A stretch of DNA of 64,000 bases from Laburnicola sp. R22_1 (GCA_014281115.1 JACONQ010000016.1:496001-560000), one strand, 5' to 3'; positions 32,467-45,800 are shown, counted from the first letter of the stretch. A program made the numbers and translations. Notes: generated by a model from the letters alone, not told the origin.

Positions 32467-32795
32467 GGCGCGTGGATTGGATATTGTATTTGGAGGGGCG
32501 TGGTTGATGTGAGAAGAGGGGATAGAGAGAGCTTTTGTGCAAGGAGGTGTAGATTGGGTATGTTGTGCGATGTTTTTGGCACTATATACAGCTCGGCCTA
32601 TTAATACACCGAGCGGGACCCCGCTTGCGTTTTCTCTCTGCGTGATGATGCGACCACCTTGAAGCCTTGGTCACACAAGAGTGTGCAGAGTGAATTTCGG
32701 ACGTGCTCTATTCTCTGTGACAGGTCGATTTGCCAAAAGCGAGGGTTCGGACCCAGCGCTTTTTAAACGCCAGATGCACAGATCCGCTCCCTCCT
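32467..32795. other. Promoter region of the mutarotase gene
   Basis: 329 bp between the transporter stop and the mutarotase start. On the minus strand it has a TATA-like TATATAG near 32588 and the palindrome at 32613-32624. Confidence 0.5.
32613..32624. promoter_or_regulatory. Palindrome GCGGGACCCCGC (CGG-N4-CCG)
   Basis: Perfect 5-bp arms around AC; it contains CGG-N4-CCG, the form bound by dimeric Zn2Cys6 regulators. It lies about 150 bp upstream of the mutarotase start. A regulator of sugar catabolism is a possible ligand; unproven. Confidence 0.35.
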
Positions 32796-34649
32796 CTATA
32801 CAAGATACCTAAATCCGCGCTGCAACTTGATTCCTTCCTCTACCGACACGCCCTCCGTCGCGGCAGTCTGTTCCACCACATCTCCACTCGTCACCCATGC
32901 TGCCTCGCCTTCCTCAATCAGCCTATTCAGTCTATCCAAGATGAGCTTGAAGATGAGGCATCCAGCAATCGTAACACCGAACATGGCCGTGACAACCCCA
33001 TAGCTCTTCCTGTATCCATTATCTTTCATACCCCAGACATACGAACCAGCAATGTTGCCCAGCTGCGCGAAAGCGTTGATCATCGCAATGGCGACGGCAC
33101 GTTTCGCTGGCGGACGTGGGAACGAAGAGGAGATCCACGAGTAAAAGACGATGAAGCCGGCGTAGGAAGCAGCTTGTAGGAAGAGAGCAATGTAACGGGC
33201 TGCTACGTTTTCTGTGGCCATGCTGATGATGAAGCCAACTATACCACCGATGACTAAATACGGAGGGACAGAGTCAGCAGTGGTTCTAAAGGTAGAGAAG
33301 GCATAGTGTGGGCATCTTAGGTAAGTGACAAATCTCTAAAACCTTCAAAGATCGACTCAACCTAGGTATGTACCCGGTTTGTGCCGTGGCATCACTTACG
33401 GGGTCCCACAATGTGCCAGAAGCGCTCTTCGGTGCGATCGGCGTGCCATGCGTTGATCAAGCTGACAAGGCAGGAAAAGGCCCACGGCGGAGCCGACATG
33501 AGCAACGTCGGAATGTACGCAAAGCCGAGAGTCCCGGTAAGTGTGGGGAAGAAAGCATTGAAAGATAGACCGAGAACGTAGGCGGTGAAAGTGAGCATCA
33601 TTACGTAAATCTTGGTGTCCTTGACAGCCATAAGCAGGCCTGCGAAAATGGACTGTGACTCGGAGTCTACGTCTGCCTCGCCCACATCTTCGGTCATGCG
33701 CCAGACGGCGACGGCCCGCTCCTCTTCGCTGAAGCCTTTGGTGTTGTGGGGCAGATCAGGTAGGATGAATATAGCGAAGATGGCGATGGCCATGGTTGCT
33801 GCGCCTTCGATCCAGTACAACCAGCGCCATCCGCGATGGCCAAGCGTTCCGTCCATGTTCGATAGCACGGCGGCGCCGACAAGCGAAGAGAAGGCATTTG
33901 AGATGAGGTTGCCACAGAAAAGGATGGCGTTTCGTTTGGTGAGTTCGCGATGGGCTGTCCAAAGGGTTGTAATATTAGTGATTGTCTTGTGTGCAGTTGG
34001 GACGTGGCTACGTACTGTACCATTTGGAAAGGATAAGAAGTGCGCCGGGAAGGAAGGCAGCCTCGACGAAGCCGATACAGAAGCGGATTGCAACCATGCC
34101 TCCAAAACTATTGGTATTTCCAGACAGTGTTGAGATCATGCCCCAGAGCAGCATGACGGCGCCGATATACCACGAAGGCCTAGAGATACGATTGATGACC
34201 ATGTTGGACGGGACTTGCCTGAACGTTGTAGGGACAGTCAGTATTTGTTATTTACATGGATTTTGTGCCATATTTAATGTGCATGGGACATACATGAGAA
34301 TGTATCCGACGTATACTGTAAGTAGCGTAGTCAGTGTCCGTTCTTCTCGTGAAATGTGAAGCGCTTACTCACAAATGCTCAGACAGGTCGCATACTGGGT
34401 GTCGTTGATGCCCAAATCTTCCTGGAGACCACCAAGGCGAGCAGCGGCAATGTTGTTTCGATCCAGGTAATTCATGATGTACATGAGGACGAAAAGGGAA
34501 CACCGCAAGTCGAGTTTCATCTTCAGCCGCTTCTCAACCTGCTTCCTCCGTTCAGGATGCATCTCGCTCGCGATGTTGGTCTTGCGAACATGCTCCACAT
34601 TCTGCGTCTCAGGGCCAATGGCCATGTCTTTGGTGTCTGGAGTTGCCAT
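32796..34649 (-). CDS. MFS transporter, anion:cation symporter (Dal5-like) family
   Basis: Start 34649; exons 34649-34373, 34315-34294 (22 nt), 34218-34016, 33954-33400 and 33253-32796; 504 residues, phases agree at every junction. Family signatures: LDRNNIAAARLGGLQEDLG after TM1, FVGYILMQVPSNMVINR across the 22-nt exon (here LYVGYILMQVPSNM), RFCIGFVEAAFLPGALLILSKWY, and a second six-helix half with WHADRTEERFWH before TM8-9. Relatives carry allantoate, nicotinate, tartrate and other acids or sugars. With the mutarotase next door, rhamnose or a rhamnose-derived acid is a testable substrate. The ACS family is clear; the substrate is inference. Confidence 0.92.
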
Positions 34650-35501
34650 GATGTGCTACCGTCAAGGTCCAGGTAGGAAGAAAATCGGGCCTTGGAGTGC
34701 GATGAAGCGGGCCAGAGAGACTTTTTTATCATAAACGGCGCCACTGGTCGGTAGATATCCGGGAAAAAGATGTGGGATTGCATCCCCTCGCCCCATTTCA
34801 TCGTTTTGCAGGTACGGGCAACACCCTGCCCCTTCCCTGAATGACGATTCCCAGGCAAGGAGATGTTGCCGCATGAGGCAAGTGGTCCACAGCGCTAATG
34901 CGGAAGAAAGATCCCAAGGGTCCTCACAACGTTGCCGCGATGGCTTCGGCCCGCAGCAGCCAGTCGAACGCCATAGAAAGGGCGGAGCAGGAGCAGGTCG
35001 CGTGGACAAGAGGATTTCGTGTCCAAGGACGAGCAGCGTTGACGGGCAGGCCTCGATGCCATAGCGGGCAGGTCCTGAGATGCCCATCATCCTAGGCTAG
35101 TAGGCCTGCACGCCATGCGACTATTTTGAGCCGCATCCCCAGGTATCGAATTCATGGTGCCGTCAAACCAGGGTGCTTGGTATGTAACTTGACTCGTACG
35201 CAGTTGGCGGATGCACAACGATTCTCGCGAGGCTGAACGACTTGAGCGTGTCCTACACATGTAGGTTCGCCGTCGAGGCGAGCGTCAGCGGGTGAAGCAA
35301 TGACAAGATTTCCACAAGCAAGGTGGCTGGGCTGGGGACGTTTCAGAGGCCCGTGCCCTCGCGCGTGGATGACGTCTCAACAAGCAAAACAACACACGAC
35401 GACGCAGTCACCCAGCCCGCGAGGCGCGCACTCTCCCCCATCCGCCCACCTACGTCGCCTTCTCCGCCTCTCTCTGCCGGCCCATCCTGCTGCCGCCCGC
35501 C
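34650..35501. other. Divergent promoter region
   Basis: Between the starts of the MFS gene and the multispan membrane protein; no gene or repeat recognised. Confidence 0.5.
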
Positions 35502-36523
35502 ATGGCCGCCCGCCCTCCGCCCCCCGTCGTGCCCAGCCCAGCGCGACGCGCCACGCTGCCGGCTGTTGCGCGCCTGCCCATCCTCATCGGCCTGAACGCT
35601 TTCCTATCCTCCACGCTGTGGTCCGCCGCCGAGTCGCTGCTGGGGTCAGAGCTGGGGCCCGTGAGCAAGCGGCCAGACCAGGACGACTGGGTCGTGCCCA
35701 TTGCGCGTCTTCTCATCAAGATGACCATGGTTTCGGTCGCATGGCGGCTGAAGTACGACTGTAAGGCGCGCAGCCATGTCCAGACAAGAGCAAGGTGCTG
35801 ACCAGATTAGCTTTTGATGTCGGCGCGCTCGCAGCCTTGGCCAACTTCCCCTACGCCTATCTGCTGACGACCTTCTACAACATCACGCCTTTTACCGCCT
35901 TGGCCGTGGTGGTCAATGAAGTCATCGCCATTGCGCTACCCACACACCTTCTGCGCCCGCTTGCCGACGTCAACAACCCGTCCGTGAGCATCCGAAATCG
36001 CTATTTGCTCAACAGCACCATGGTGTCGCTCTCAAACGTCGCTCTAGCCGTTGCTGTGTACACGGCCGTATTCCACTCGGCCCTAGAAACCAACCGGCTG
36101 ACCGATTTCCTCGTTGGCCATTTCGACATACCGACTGTACAACAAGCCCACGATGCGACTGTTCTCGCTCTAATCGGCACGTTTCTACTACCAGGTCTTG
36201 CCACGAAAGCATTCTTGCTGAACCCCTCCATTGGCGCAACCCCGGACACCGGTGCAGCAACCCCCATCGAGCATTTCGACCCTGCAAAAGCAACTCTACC
36301 ACAGACCTTGGAACATAACTTCTGGTTCTTCAGCCGGCGTACGAGGACTTTGATCCAGCGAACGATGGTGTTGGCTCTCTTCTTGTGCGCGAATACCGTG
36401 CAGCGCAGCTGGACTTTGGACGGAAGCGAAGCACTTGGTGCTGTAGGCTACTCAGGATTCTGGATCTTGGCGAGCGTAATTTGCGCCGCCTGGTATGGAT
36501 GGACCGGTGATGCTGAGGCATAA
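35502..36523 (+). CDS. Multispan membrane protein of unknown function
   Basis: Exon 1 35502-35760, intron 35761-35810 (50 bp), exon 2 35811-36523; 323 residues. About six or seven hydrophobic helices, for example ILIGLNAFLSSTLW, ALAALANFPYAYLLTTFYNI, LSNVALAVAVYTAVFHSAL, ALIGTFLLPGLATKAFLL, MVLALFLCANTV and GYSGFWILASVICAAWYGW. The N-terminus is Pro/Ala-rich and there is no signal peptide. I recognise no enzyme or transporter motif; it looks like a fungal-specific integral membrane protein, possibly of the endomembrane system. Confidence 0.8.
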
Positions 36524-36964
36524 GAGCATCGAAACGGAGTGGTGCATGATAGCGTGCATAAGCGGCGTGAGGCAAGCAACGGCTGGGCAATGGGCATGAG
36601 AGCAGGGCATTTCTTGTTGATGGGGTAATCTTCATTGCTTGCCATCTCTTAAAAGCACGAGGGACTAAATGAGCGATTTCGGCTAGGAGCTGGAAGATGG
36701 ATTGTGAGATCTGGGGCGCTTCTTGGAGATTTTAGATACCAACGTTTCTTTGCTGTCTGATGTCTCTTTTCACTTGCCCATGCCAGACGAGGATCAAACC
36801 AACGTCAACGGGCACTGTCAAGCAATGTCTCACCCACCCCGGCAGTCGGCTTACTAATCGGCCGAGCCATGACATCAACCATTTTGCACTGCAACGCCAT
36901 AACCTCCCTCCCACGCTGCATCACCAATTGCTAGAAGCAACACTCGTGTCGCAACATATACACA
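36524..36964. other. Intergenic, promoter of SDH5
   Basis: 441 bp between a stop and the next start on the same strand; no other feature seen. Confidence 0.5.
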
Positions 36965-38062
36965 ATGGCATCATCGCGTATTGCCCTTCGCTCTTCGAGG
37001 GCGCTCTTCTCCTTCGCCCAGCCTATCCGCCCATTCTCCGTGTACGCAGCACGATACAACGAGTTCGAAGCTCTGAACAAGCGTGCCAACGACACGGCTC
37101 CAGAGTACCGCAAATTCCAGACTTCTAGGCCACCCAATCCGCATCTCACAAACACCACCTCCACCATCGCAAATGAAATGCCGAGCGTCGGCAAAGATGC
37201 GCCGCCCCCGGAAATGGTCAGCGCTGCGGACCCGGGCTTTACGCCCAAGGATGCAGTGCCAGAGAACACGGAGCGCATGACGGGCGGTACGCAGAGCAGC
37301 AAGAGCGAGGACGTCAACGGCTCCAACAAGGATCTGAAGGGCACAAAGGAGCTCGGGGTGGGAGAAATGGAAGGCGCCACGTTCAAGGTGGAGCCACTGC
37401 GAAGGACGGGCGAGGATGAGAACACCATGCGGGCGAGGTTATTATGTCCGTTTCCTATGACATCCACAGCACATTTATTCCCGTCCCTTCCCTCACTTTG
37501 TGTGTCTGGCCGGATCGAGATGATGGTTGTGGATGTCCGTCTTCATCACACGTGCTAACATCTACTAGACCAAAGCCGCAAAAGGGGCACCCTCGAAAGT
37601 GAGCTCCTCATGTCCACCTTCGCCGACACGAACCTCGCCACCATGACCGCCTCTCAGCTCGCACAATACGACCTCTTCCTTGACGAGAACGACTGGGACA
37701 TCTACTACTGGGCCACGCAAGAACCTACACCATCGTCGATGGAAACGGCCGAGGGACAGAGTGGCAAGTTTGCGACGGAGAAGGCGAGGGGCCAGGACAA
37801 GGACGAGTGGAAGAGAGCGCCGGCAAAGGGGGAGTGGGCGCAGACGGTGGGCACGTTCAAGCCTGCTTATCGACCTGTGCCCGAGAGGTGGCAGGGCAGT
37901 GAGATTCTTACGATGCTAAGGGAGCATGTTGCAAGCAAGAGTGCGGGCCGTGTTCGGGAAGGTGGCGCTAAAGTGGGTGGGAAAGGTCTGGCGCCAGGTG
38001 TCAAAGGAACTGGCGGTGGTGGGCTCGGGATGATGCCGGAGATCCGACAGTTTGACAAGTAG
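36965..38062 (+). CDS. SDH5: Succinate dehydrogenase assembly factor 2 (Sdh5/SDHAF2), mitochondrial
   Basis: Promotes covalent FAD attachment to the flavoprotein Sdh1 in the matrix. Exon 1 36965-37445, intron 37446-37568 (123 bp), exon 2 37569-38062; 324 residues. The N-terminus ([20 protein letters not shown]) is a mitochondrial presequence. The conserved domain spans about residues 145-225: [18 protein letters not shown] (across the intron) and [18 protein letters not shown], the signature of the family. Unusually long low-complexity segments sit before the domain and at the Gly-rich C-terminus, as is common in filamentous fungi. The domain itself is intact. Confidence 0.93.
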
Positions 38063-38661
38063 GTGTACAGGTCAGTGCATCGTCTTGATCCCTCTGCAAC
38101 ATCATTGCTTGTACCCTATCAATGTACCGCTATTGCCAGACAATGCACCTTTCAATGTCTTGTTCCAGTACTGTTTGCACGGAGTGTGGCGCACTATTTC
38201 AGCACTTGAATCAACAGGAAAAGAGAGCATCCCATTTAAAAGTCTTGGCGTTTTGGTACCTACCTGATCCGAATTACCATAAACCCTCCGAGGACCGGGT
38301 AGCTTTCACCGAGAGCTCCTAATATTCTACTTTTGACGGGCCAGACCAAGGTTCTTCGGAGCGCAGCGGACGTCGGCACCACATAGAGCGTCCAATCCAG
38401 GATCTTGCATCCAGGCGAATAAATCCCCCGGACCCCGCTTTGGCTGTTGCTGTCCATCTGCATGGAGTGAGTAACGGGGTATAGAGCCGCCTTGTGATTG
38501 GCGCATTGACTTTCACCGTTATCGATCCGTTTTTCTACTAAAAACAATTTCGACGGAAGCAAGTGTCCCTAGTGCTGGAAAAGTACTGTATAGGAGCCCT
38601 ATATAAAGACATGTCGAAGTCGCAGTCGCTACTCTGTCCCCTTTTGGCATTTCTAATCACC
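38063..38661. other. Intergenic, promoter of the GH53 gene
   Basis: Contains TATATAAAG at 38600-38608, 54 bp before the chosen GH53 start. No other feature. Confidence 0.6.
38600..38608 (+). promoter_or_regulatory. TATA box of the GH53 gene
   Basis: TATATAAAG 54 bp upstream of the ATG at 38662. The position supports that start over the in-frame ATG at 38611, which would leave almost no leader. Confidence 0.6.
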
Positions 38662-39729
38662 ATGCGCTTGTCGTCGATAATCCCATTGCTGTTCGCAGCG
38701 CCCAGCTTTGCTGCCCTGCAGTACAAGGGTGTAGACTGGTCCTCGCTCCTCAACGAAGAAAAGGCCGGAAGAAAATACAAGAACACGGCCGGCCAGACGC
38801 AGCCCCTCGAGACCATTCTAAAGAACTCGGGCGTCAACATGGTGCGTCAGAGAATCTGGGTCAACCCCCGCGATGGCAGCCACAACCTCGACTACAACAT
38901 CAAGCTTGCCAAGCGCGCTCAGGCGGCCGGCATGCAAATCTACCTCAACTTCCACTACAGCGACACGTGGGCCGATCCCGGAAAACAGGCCAAGCCAGCT
39001 GCGTGGGCGAGGCTGTCCACCAACGACCTCGTCGGGCAAGTTTGGTCCTACACCAACAACGTCATCAACACCTTCGCGTCCAACGGCATCCCCCTCGCCC
39101 TCGTCAGCATCGGCAACGAAATCCGCCCGGGCATGCTCTTCCCCGACGGCAAGCTCAGCTCCCCAGGCGGCCCCAAGGTGCTCGCCCGGCTGCTCAAGAG
39201 CGCCGCAAACGGCATCAAAGAGTCCAACATGAACCCCAAGCCCAAGATCATGGTCCACATCGACAACGGCTGGAACTCGGGCCAGCAGACAAAGTTCTAC
39301 GACACGGTGCTGAATGCCGGGGGCAACTTCAGGTTGGCCGACTTCGACGTCATCGGCGTCTCGTACTACCCGTTCTACAACACGAATGCGAAGCTCTCGT
39401 CGCTGTCGTCGACCCTGTCTACCCTCGTGAGTCGGTACAACAAGGAGGTCATGGTTGTGGAGACGGATTGGCCTGTCAGTTGCCCGAACCCGGCACACGC
39501 GTTCCCGAGCGATACCAGGCATATTCCGTTTACGAGCGCGGGGCAGACGATGTGGATGAAGGAGGTGGCGAGCAGGGTGGCGGGTGTGGGGAGCAAGGGG
39601 ACGGGGCTATTTTACTGGGAGCCGGCGTGGGTTGGGGCCCCGGCTTTGGGGAGCAGTTGTCGTTCGAATATCATGTTTTCGAGCAGTGGGCAGGCGTTGG
39701 ATAGTTTGGCGGTGTTTAAGAGTATTTAG
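38662..39729 (+). CDS. Secreted arabinogalactan endo-beta-1,4-galactanase (GH53)
   Basis: Single-exon gene, 355 residues, the size of fungal GalA enzymes. It cuts beta-1,4-galactan side chains of pectin outside the cell. The signal peptide is about residues 1-18 (MRLSSIIPLLFAAPSFAA). The mature TIM barrel starts LQYKGVDWSSLLNEEKAGRK. VSIGNEIRPGMLFP carries the acid/base glutamate and MVVETDWP the nucleophile glutamate; FHYSDTWADPGKQ and RIWVNP are further family motifs. The start at 38662 is chosen from the TATA position and the signal peptide. No intron is needed. Confidence 0.95.
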   Translation: MRLSSIIPLLFAAPSFAALQYKGVDWSSLLNEEKAGRKYKNTAGQTQPLETILKNSGVNMVRQRIWVNPRDGSHNLDYNIKLAKRAQAAGMQIYLNFHYSDTWADPGKQAKPAAWARLSTNDLVGQVWSYTNNVINTFASNGIPLALVSIGNEIRPGMLFPDGKLSSPGGPKVLARLLKSAANGIKESNMNPKPKIMVHIDNGWNSGQQTKFYDTVLNAGGNFRLADFDVIGVSYYPFYNTNAKLSSLSSTLSTLVSRYNKEVMVVETDWPVSCPNPAHAFPSDTRHIPFTSAGQTMWMKEVASRVAGVGSKGTGLFYWEPAWVGAPALGSSCRSNIMFSSSGQALDSLAVFKSI

Positions 39730-39767
39730 GAAACTAAGAAAGGAGGGTGGGGTGTGGAGGTCGTGGT

Positions 39768-39808
39768 GGATGGATGGATGGATGGATGGATGGATGGATG
39801 GATGGATG
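39768..39808. repeat. (GGAT)n microsatellite
   Basis: About ten GGAT units just after the GH53 stop codon, in the 3' untranslated region. Confidence 0.95.
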
Positions 39809-42800
39809 AATTAGCAGGGCTTTTTGTGTATACTTTTGGGGTAGTGACGTGGGGGGTCATTGGTGTCATTAATTTGATGGTTTATTACTGTACATGATCA
39901 ACTTAAAACCTCTTTTGCCGATTATAGATCAAACAGTGCAAATTACGGTTCAATCGTAGAATTAATCCAAAACAAGGGCGTAATACCTACAATATCAAGC
40001 AGTGGTCATAGAGGCCCGGATATCATAGGGCTCCCAATGTACAAAAAACTTGCAAGTGCTTTTCTCGTACATAAACATCAGTGTCCCATGATGGAAGAGT
40101 CACTCTCTGATACTCAATGCTTATGTAATGACTTTGTTAGGCATAAAGATAAATCAACCCACAACACAGCTAAACCCACCCATATTGTTTAACTGGCTGA
40201 AAACCGAAAACGTAATCGCCTACATGCCACTATCTGCTAACGCTGTTCAGATAACAGCATCATGAACGAATCATAACAGGTCCCTAGTGAGATTAGTAGT
40301 GGCCTATCTGAGTCTGTCCCCACAGGTCGAAAGCATACCATTCACCTCTAAACCACGAAGCTGTAAGGCACTGACATACAGGAATGACTATATTGTCAGG
40401 ATGGCAATACGTTAATGCCACGACACAGACGTATCAGATACAGGACGCGTTCCCCGTGTTCAAGATATCACGCGAACTTCTCGACTACATCTATATTCAT
40501 CCTCTTCTTCAATACCTAGGTAGTGTATACCCTTTTTTTTTTAAAAAAAAGAATAAGACTGCCCCTTTACAGGCACTTCTTCATCCAGGACAGATAGCAT
40601 TTAGTACGTACTCTTAGTCGCCACTATGGTTTTTCCTTTCCAAGCAAATGATAAAGGGAGTGATCGCATTTAATATTATCGTGCGTTTCTCTTTTAAACC
40701 AGGCTTATCCTTGTAAGCTTCTGAATAGCATGTTAGGAAGATACCCTAGACTTTTAACTTGGAACGAGAGGAGCATGGGGTGAAATGGATATTGAGCCTG
40801 CTTTTAATTAGAGATCTAGGAGAAGAATGGAAGGGGGGAAATAGACGACATGAGTGAGCCTAGGAATGCCAACGCGTATCTAACATTTTAGCAACGTCTC
40901 TAATATTGATAATTTGAGTTTGTTTTATAGAACATGCATAGTACTGTGAATTCCGACTACTAAATTATATAACGCTTAAGAAATTTGACCATATTGGAAT
41001 TCTACATGTCGACCTGCTGTTCGGCTTAGATAATAGCCTCCTAGCTATGACAACAATCTAGTATCTTGTTGTCGCACAATATTAAATTCTTCTCTAGAAC
41101 ATTTAAGATTCTATAGCTAGTAATTAAGCACTCGTATAGTATATAATAACCTAACTAGTAGCATCTGGCGCAGTAAGAACATATTGTCTGCTGCGCGAAA
41201 ATTTCAAAAGGTAGACTAAAAAAGGATAGAAGAACTGTTTTTAGTAAGCCTTTGCTAAGGATTGTAACAGAAAGCCAAGTAGCTTACTGCCTAGCTCCCC
41301 TACCAGCTTATCTATAATAACAAACAACTTAATCTTACTTATGGTCTATTCCCTAACGCGGCTGGAAGACTGCTACCTATACTAAGTAACCGAGCTTAGT
41401 TGAGCTTTGGGAGTCTCTTGCATACCCCTCCGCCACGCCAAAAGAGACTCCAGAGCAGTCATATCCATTCTCGAATTATACCGACCGCGAGCCAGCATGG
41501 TCAGCAACACGGCAACCAGTTCCCACCCGTCTCAACGACTCAACTGCAATCGACCCACCATCCTATCTCACCCGCTCACATTCCTACGTTGCCCAGTTCG
41601 GTAAATGAAAACCTACCCATGCAATCAAGAAACTACGCACGAATTACAACCACCACTTCCCCACATGCAACGTCGCTGTCTTTGCTAGTTCCCACATCGA
41701 GCAAGAAAATACTCAAATAACAACGGAAATGTCACACGCAATATACACGCAAACTCTCGCTACAGCAAACAGACAGATATGTACCCATTCCCTCGAGTGA
41801 TACAAAAGATAACGAGCCCTCTGTCCGTCTCCAGAACAGACTAATCCCAGTCTACGACAGACAGACAGATCAAACCGCCCAACTTACCACCACTGCAGCC
41901 ACAACTCTCAAAGCTGAAAATTAGTATACGTCTCATGCATACTCTCCACGCCACAGCCCCCACCCGTTTTACCAAGCACACGCGCCTGACCATCCGCCCG
42001 CCATGCATCCATTCTTCAGACCCAATTCGGTCCACTGTTTAGAACACTGCATCACTAGTATATCTATCTACTCGACTACTCTCCCCGCCCCAACCCTACA
42101 CTTACGTACATGCAATATGTAAATGCCTTTTTCCCACACGAGAGCTGGCAGCGCAACCACAAAAGCCTACAATTGTATGCCTCGTTATGGAGTAGTAACT
42201 AGTACACGATATGGAAAACTCTCCTCGTGACGCTCGCTGCAGCTAGCATTGCGTCGATCCTGGGATTGGGTGGTTTCGCCACTCAAGATCAGTCCCCAGG
42301 TTGAAAATAAGTGTCCCGTCTGTCTATCAGAGCTGAGATGTGATAGAACACCTAGTTGTTCCTGCAGAAATCCTGCGGCAACCGGTTCTTTGTATGAGGA
42401 ATATATGTCACAGAGGGGAGTTTTGTTCATCAAGGAGTATTCACAAATGAAAAATAGCTTGAAAACGACAGGAGAAAGGGAGACAATATAATGACGCGAA
42501 CCACAGCGCATCGACTCCAAACATACTCCCTTGAATCTCCAATGGCATACAAATTGCCTCATTAGCAGCCGTCGATGCCCCCGTCCCATCTCCTAGGAGT
42601 GAGTCACCAAAAGTCCCTCGAAACTCACCGATCAAGCACGCACACAACATACTCAACAAACGGAACCGGAAATGAGCAGACGAGCCGACCCGACCCGACC
42701 CGACCGCATGCCGCGAGCACATTGCTGATATTGGGTCGCTCTGTTGTGCAGGATAAATCTGTCCAAACCTCATGCACTCAGCACCAGCCCCTCTTCATAT

Positions 42801-45800
42801 CAACCGAGTCAGCCCTATATCCAGTGGCGATCTGCATACATGTGCATATGCATCGGCATCGGACCCCAAAATGCAGTCCAGTCCGGTCCGGCTCACCGCA
42901 ACGGCGTACACCCGATGCGGTTCGCCAACGTCAGACGGAACATGTGGGGCCACGTGGGAAGGAGCCTCCCGCCCGTACACATGTGTGTTTGGTGCGTAAA
43001 TGTGAGCATGCATTCACCGTTCGGGAAATCGGCATGCTGAGCTCAGATCAGAAAGGAGGTGAGTCCAGTGTGTGCATGGAGGGGTGGGTGAGCGGTATCC
43101 TGGGACGAGGCTGTCAGATGCGGTGCGGATTAGAAATGATGCAGGCGAGAGATAAGCCGAACTCGCTTGTCGTAGAGCTGAGGGCGCAGGAACGCGTTGC
43201 TCTGCAGATGACGTCAGCAACAGAAAGGGAAATTGAATCCAGAGGATGTTCCGGGGCTATTGCAACTGAGTGAGTTAACTACATATTGTATGGGATATTG
43301 CTGCATTAGGTGGGTTGCCCGACATGTCGTTGCGCAGGTTCCGTGAAAATGCTCGAGAAGATCTATTTGGAGAACGTGAGACGAACACATATCTGGTCTC
43401 TGTACGCTACCTCCTTGTATTGCGGCGATATCGACTTGGCTTCCATGGTGTGTTTAGACCTGCACTGGCTGCAGCTGGCGAATGGTCGAAGAACTAGCGA
43501 CGGCGCCGTCACACACCCGCCCTGCGCATCCAGCTCGTACAGTAGCGTCGGTATAGATGCGTGGCGTTCGTTTAACCCCTGACGGCTAAACGTATTTCAT
43601 ATGCTGAGTTTGTGGAGTTCTCAGCTGGAGGTGGATGTGGAAGCTGCCGTTTAGTACCTAGTGGAGAAGTGTGCGAGGCCGAGGCCCCGCAACCTGGGAA
43701 CTGGTGTTCGTCGTCCGCATCGAGAATTCCCAGGTCGGATACTTGCAGTGTAGACATGCGATGAGGCAGCAAACGGTGCTTGGCTGGTCGCCACAGGGGG
43801 CACAGCAGCTGCCGAAGCACGGAAATGTACCTGTTACCGGGCAAAACTATCGAAGCCTGTTTGACCTACTAGCACAGTAATAGGAGTAACGAGAAGTTTC
43901 AAGCGGGTTCGCATGCAGTTGCATTGATAGTCTTGTTGGCGGTTTCGACGGTAGGAGGTAACACACGATCGGATCCGTCTGCGGCTGAGGGCTACTCGAC
44001 TCTTGGACGCGACGGAAGATGACGAAGCTGAGAGAGTTCCGCTCACCAGGTCGTCCTGCTTCGAGAAGTTGGTTGCGTGCCGTCAGGCGCTGTGCAACGT
44101 TGCGAATACGCAAATGGGACGGCATCCTCGTAAGCCATGTTGCCTATTCGGGATCGAACTCCACCGGCTAATGGGCGCGGTTGTCGTCCCGGTTGCGTTG
44201 TGTTCCTGGATGCGCTCGTAGCCTGGTGGCCGGCCCGAATGAGACGGGAGTTTCTTTTCGGTCGCGAGAGGAGACATTTTGCGGCCGTGTCTGCTCCGGC
44301 ACACCTTCTAGCTTCCGCTCTCCAGCATGGCGGCGACGGTGATGAATGGCCGCAGTGGAGCGCCCCTTGGCTAGCCAGGCACAAGGCATTCCACGTGTCG
44401 GCAGGGTTGCCATTGCGACCCCTGTTGCGTTTCCAGAATCCGCCGACGGGGAAGCGCGATGTGCAGTAGCGTTGCGCGCTCTGGCTTCGAAACCGTTGCA
44501 GAAGCCACACTCCCGACTCCCCGCAAGCCAAAAATGATGCGACGCAATTTCAGCGAAAAGTTTTCTGTGGAGAAGCGCGGCAGGAGCTGGCTGCTTCGGG
44601 AAACTTGCAGCCAACGGTCGCAGGCGAGCCGCGATGAAGCTGGTAAAAAGTAAGAATGGTTGTGCGACGAGCCGCGCGCTCACGCAGCGCGACGGGACGC
44701 AGGCCACTGGAAGGAGAGCCGCGTCAGAGAGGATGACGGCGACGGGTTCGCACACTTGTCTTCTTTTTCGACAGGCGATATTCGCCGTGGGCGGGCTGGG
44801 TCGCGGCGTGGTGGTGTCTCACGGGCCGCTGTCGATAGGCAGAAGGTATATGCACGGCCGGGCGAATCGCAGGGCGGCCAAGGTGTGAATTATCTGATTG
44901 GCCGGGAGCCAGATGGATCATGGGCGCATGTCCTTATTCACGACGGAGGAGTCAGCGGGCAGTGGCCGCGCCGTGGACGACTGCAAAAGAAAGGGTGCCG
45001 TTGCAGCCGGCGGCAATCCATGGATCACAGTCAATCCCCAAAGCAAGGCAACACGGGCAGGACGGCCACAAAAAGGCGACGCTGCTGCAACGACGACGGC
45101 GACGAGAAAGCGCTTATGTGCAAGGACAAAGGCAGAAGCGACTGTGCGTGAAACGATTCCAGACGCAGACGCAGATCCATGCGCTGCACGTCGGATGCCT
45201 GCAGACAGTTTCCACTCCCCTGGGCAAGGCTTGCAGCGATCGCTCCCGAAGACGAGCGCGCAGCACACGAGTAACGACAGAGCAGAGGCAGCCCCGTCTC
45301 GTTTGCGGCGAGCTGCGAGTCTGTGAGCAGCTCCCTCGCCGCCACTGCGTCGCCACTGCGTCGCATCCCATGGCTCGACAGAGGGTGCGTCGACTCGTGA
45401 CTGGAGGTGACCCGTGGACATTCCTTCCAATCTGCTGCCTTGTGCCTTTCTAGAATACACCCAAGCGAAGCTTCGGCGCCACGCCCCAAGCCCTCTCCCG
45501 CCTTTCCCCCAGGCCCGCGCTTTTGACATGTCGCTGCGACGGTGCTCAGTGCTGGCGATGCTGCACGGCGGCTGGTGGCGGCCCTTATGCCTGCGTTTGA
45601 CAGACGCCGCCCGAAATAGCACCCAGGATGCGAGGCGGACGCCCCCAATGTTGTGACGGGCACACGTACCTGGCCATGCTCCCACGTGGAGCCTGTCCAT
45701 CCATGGATCCAGCCAGCACGGCACGACGAGCGCAGCGGATGCGCGCGGGCGGACAGACGGTCGTGGAGGCGCAAAAGCAACGCGCCCTGGCGCCGTGCTC

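Noticed and set aside
40384..40617. 77-codon frame on plus
   Set aside because: Reads through a T10A8 tract into lysine/phenylalanine runs; typical chance frame in AT-rich DNA.
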